From Fimenecus sp051881395 (GTDB taxonomy: Bacteria; Bacillota; Clostridia; Oscillospirales; Acutalibacteraceae), in the NCBI GenBank assembly GCA_051881395.1, contig JBJEPU010000081.1:1-13282 (forward strand): a stretch of 13,282 nt of DNA. The letters run 5' to 3'. The notes beneath the pieces are model-generated. The model saw only the letters and a list, made by a program, of their open reading frames with translations. It was not told the DNA's origin and searched no databases. Below, one piece after another: positions 12,593 to 13,282 of the stretch. A program made the position numbers and the translations under genes. The stretch's first letter is position 1. Every line of letters begins with the position of its first letter.

Positions 12593-13129
12593 ATGAACAT
12601 TACCATCATCGGCAGAAAATGCACACCCAGAGAGTCCTTCAAGGCACATGCCGAGAAAAAACTGCAAAAGGTCGAAAAATTCTTCGGCCCCGACGCGACG
12701 GCGAAAATCACCGCCACCGTGGAGAAAAACATCAAAATTGTTGAAATTACGCTCCAAAAGGGCGGCTTTATATTCCGCGCGCAGGAGCGCTCCCAAGATT
12801 TGGAGGACGCATTGGATGCTTGCGTCGATTCGCTGATTCGCCAAATCCGTAAAAATAAAACCAAATTGGAACGCAGACTGCGCGAGGTTTCGTTTGACGA
12901 GGTGTTCAACGGCGCAGAAGCGGTTGAGGAGCCCGAGGAGGAATACGAGGTCATTCGTACAAAGTCCGTCGCCTTAAAGCCCGAAACCGTGGACGAGGCG
13001 ATTTTGCAAATGAATATGCTCGGGCACGCGTTTTATTTGTTCCGCAACGCCGAAACGGACGCAGTGAATGTGGTGTATAAACGCAGTGACGGCGGCTACT
13101 CCGTTTTAGAGCCCGAAGCAGACGGCTGA
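12593..13129 (+). CDS. hpf: Long-form ribosome hibernation promoting factor
   Basis: 178 aa, the long HPF form that joins two 70S ribosomes into inactive 100S dimers in stationary phase or stress. The start ATG at 12593 has AAAGGGG 8 bases upstream; an earlier in-frame ATG at 12566 lies in the leader hairpin. The N-terminal S30AE domain (about 1-97) begins MNITIIGRKCTPRESFKAHAEKK and contains the basic helix LIRQIRKNKTKLERR. An acidic linker (EEPEEEYE) leads to the C-terminal dimerisation domain (about 118-178) with KSVALKPETVDEAILQMNMLGHAFYLFRNAET and a VVYKRSDGGYSVLEP end. It is a single-gene unit, with its own promoter and terminator. Confidence 0.97.
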   Translation: MNITIIGRKCTPRESFKAHAEKKLQKVEKFFGPDATAKITATVEKNIKIVEITLQKGGFIFRAQERSQDLEDALDACVDSLIRQIRKNKTKLERRLREVSFDEVFNGAEAVEEPEEEYEVIRTKSVALKPETVDEAILQMNMLGHAFYLFRNAETDAVNVVYKRSDGGYSVLEPEADG

Positions 13130-13162
13130 ACGGTGAAATTTTCATAAACAACCAATAAATTT

Positions 13163-13195
13163 TGCGCCCCGCGTGTGTTCGCGGGGCGCATTTTT
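13163..13195 (+). terminator. Intrinsic terminator after hpf
   Basis: A perfect 11-bp GC-rich stem, TGCGCCCCGCG (13163-13173) with CGCGGGGCGCA (13180-13190), loop TGTGTT, followed by TTTTT (13191-13195). Confidence 0.92.
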
Positions 13196-13282
13196 GCGTG
13201 TGTGTTGCGTTTAAGGTGAGGGGAGTTGAACACAATATGCCGAAAATTTGATATTACGGCGTATTTTCACTTTTTCACCGTT

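Noticed and set aside
12951..13235. Minus-strand 94-aa frame across the hpf end and terminator
   Set aside because: It runs through a perfect terminator stem and overlaps hpf; its basic, low-complexity composition is that of a shadow frame.
13226..13254. Possible promoter TTGAAC-17-TGATAT near the right edge
   Set aside because: The -10 matches only three of six positions and no gene start is visible before the window ends.

Overview
The window reads as chromosome from an endospore-forming, low-to-mid GC Firmicute, most likely a gut-type clostridium near the Ruminococcaceae/Oscillospiraceae. Three things point there: the Bacillus-like order yabP-yabQ-divIC-yabR, the strong GGAGG-type ribosome binding sites with sigma-A promoters, and an intergenic repeat of the 'CCTGAGCGAAGCGAAGGATCTC' type that I recall from such genomes. 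Assignment below class level is inference.

Layout. 1-681 (minus strand) is the N-terminal part of a lipoprotein that runs off the left edge. A divergent promoter region (about 700-800) separates it from plus-strand genes that fill the rest of the window. 820-2061 is S-adenosylhomocysteine hydrolase (ahcY). A promoter at 2156-2184 starts a tightly packed run: membrane GGDEF protein, cyclophilin, membrane-anchored metallophosphoesterase, MTA/SAH deaminase (mtaD), purine nucleoside phosphorylase and methylthioribose-1-phosphate isomerase (mtnA), ending at 8175. A new promoter (8165-8193) serves a HAD-IB phosphatase and a divergent glycerophosphodiester phosphodiesterase-like protein (to 9614). 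Next come yabP, yabQ, divIC and yabR (9671-11314), with a strong vegetative promoter inside yabQ for divIC, closed by an intrinsic terminator. 11372-12214 is the alpha subunit of an iron-sulfur fumarase with no beta subunit beside it. The 378-base gap 12215-12592 holds a composite palindromic repeat and the promoter and leader of the long ribosome hibernation factor gene hpf (12593-13129), which ends in a strong terminator. In 13196-13282 I see no gene.

How it works together. AhcY clears S-adenosylhomocysteine. MtaD, the phosphorylase and MtnA together form a 'deaminate first' route that would turn 5'-methylthioadenosine or 5'-deoxyadenosine into hypoxanthine and a 5-substituted ribulose-1-phosphate. 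The final aldolase or dehydratase is not in the window. The second half couples spore-coat assembly genes (yabP, yabQ) with cell division (divIC). I found no CRISPR, phage, transposase, tRNA or rRNA. The most interesting points are the deaminase-first salvage cluster, the nested promoter/hairpin in front of yabP, the orphan fumarase subunit next to a repeat, and the divergent GDPD.
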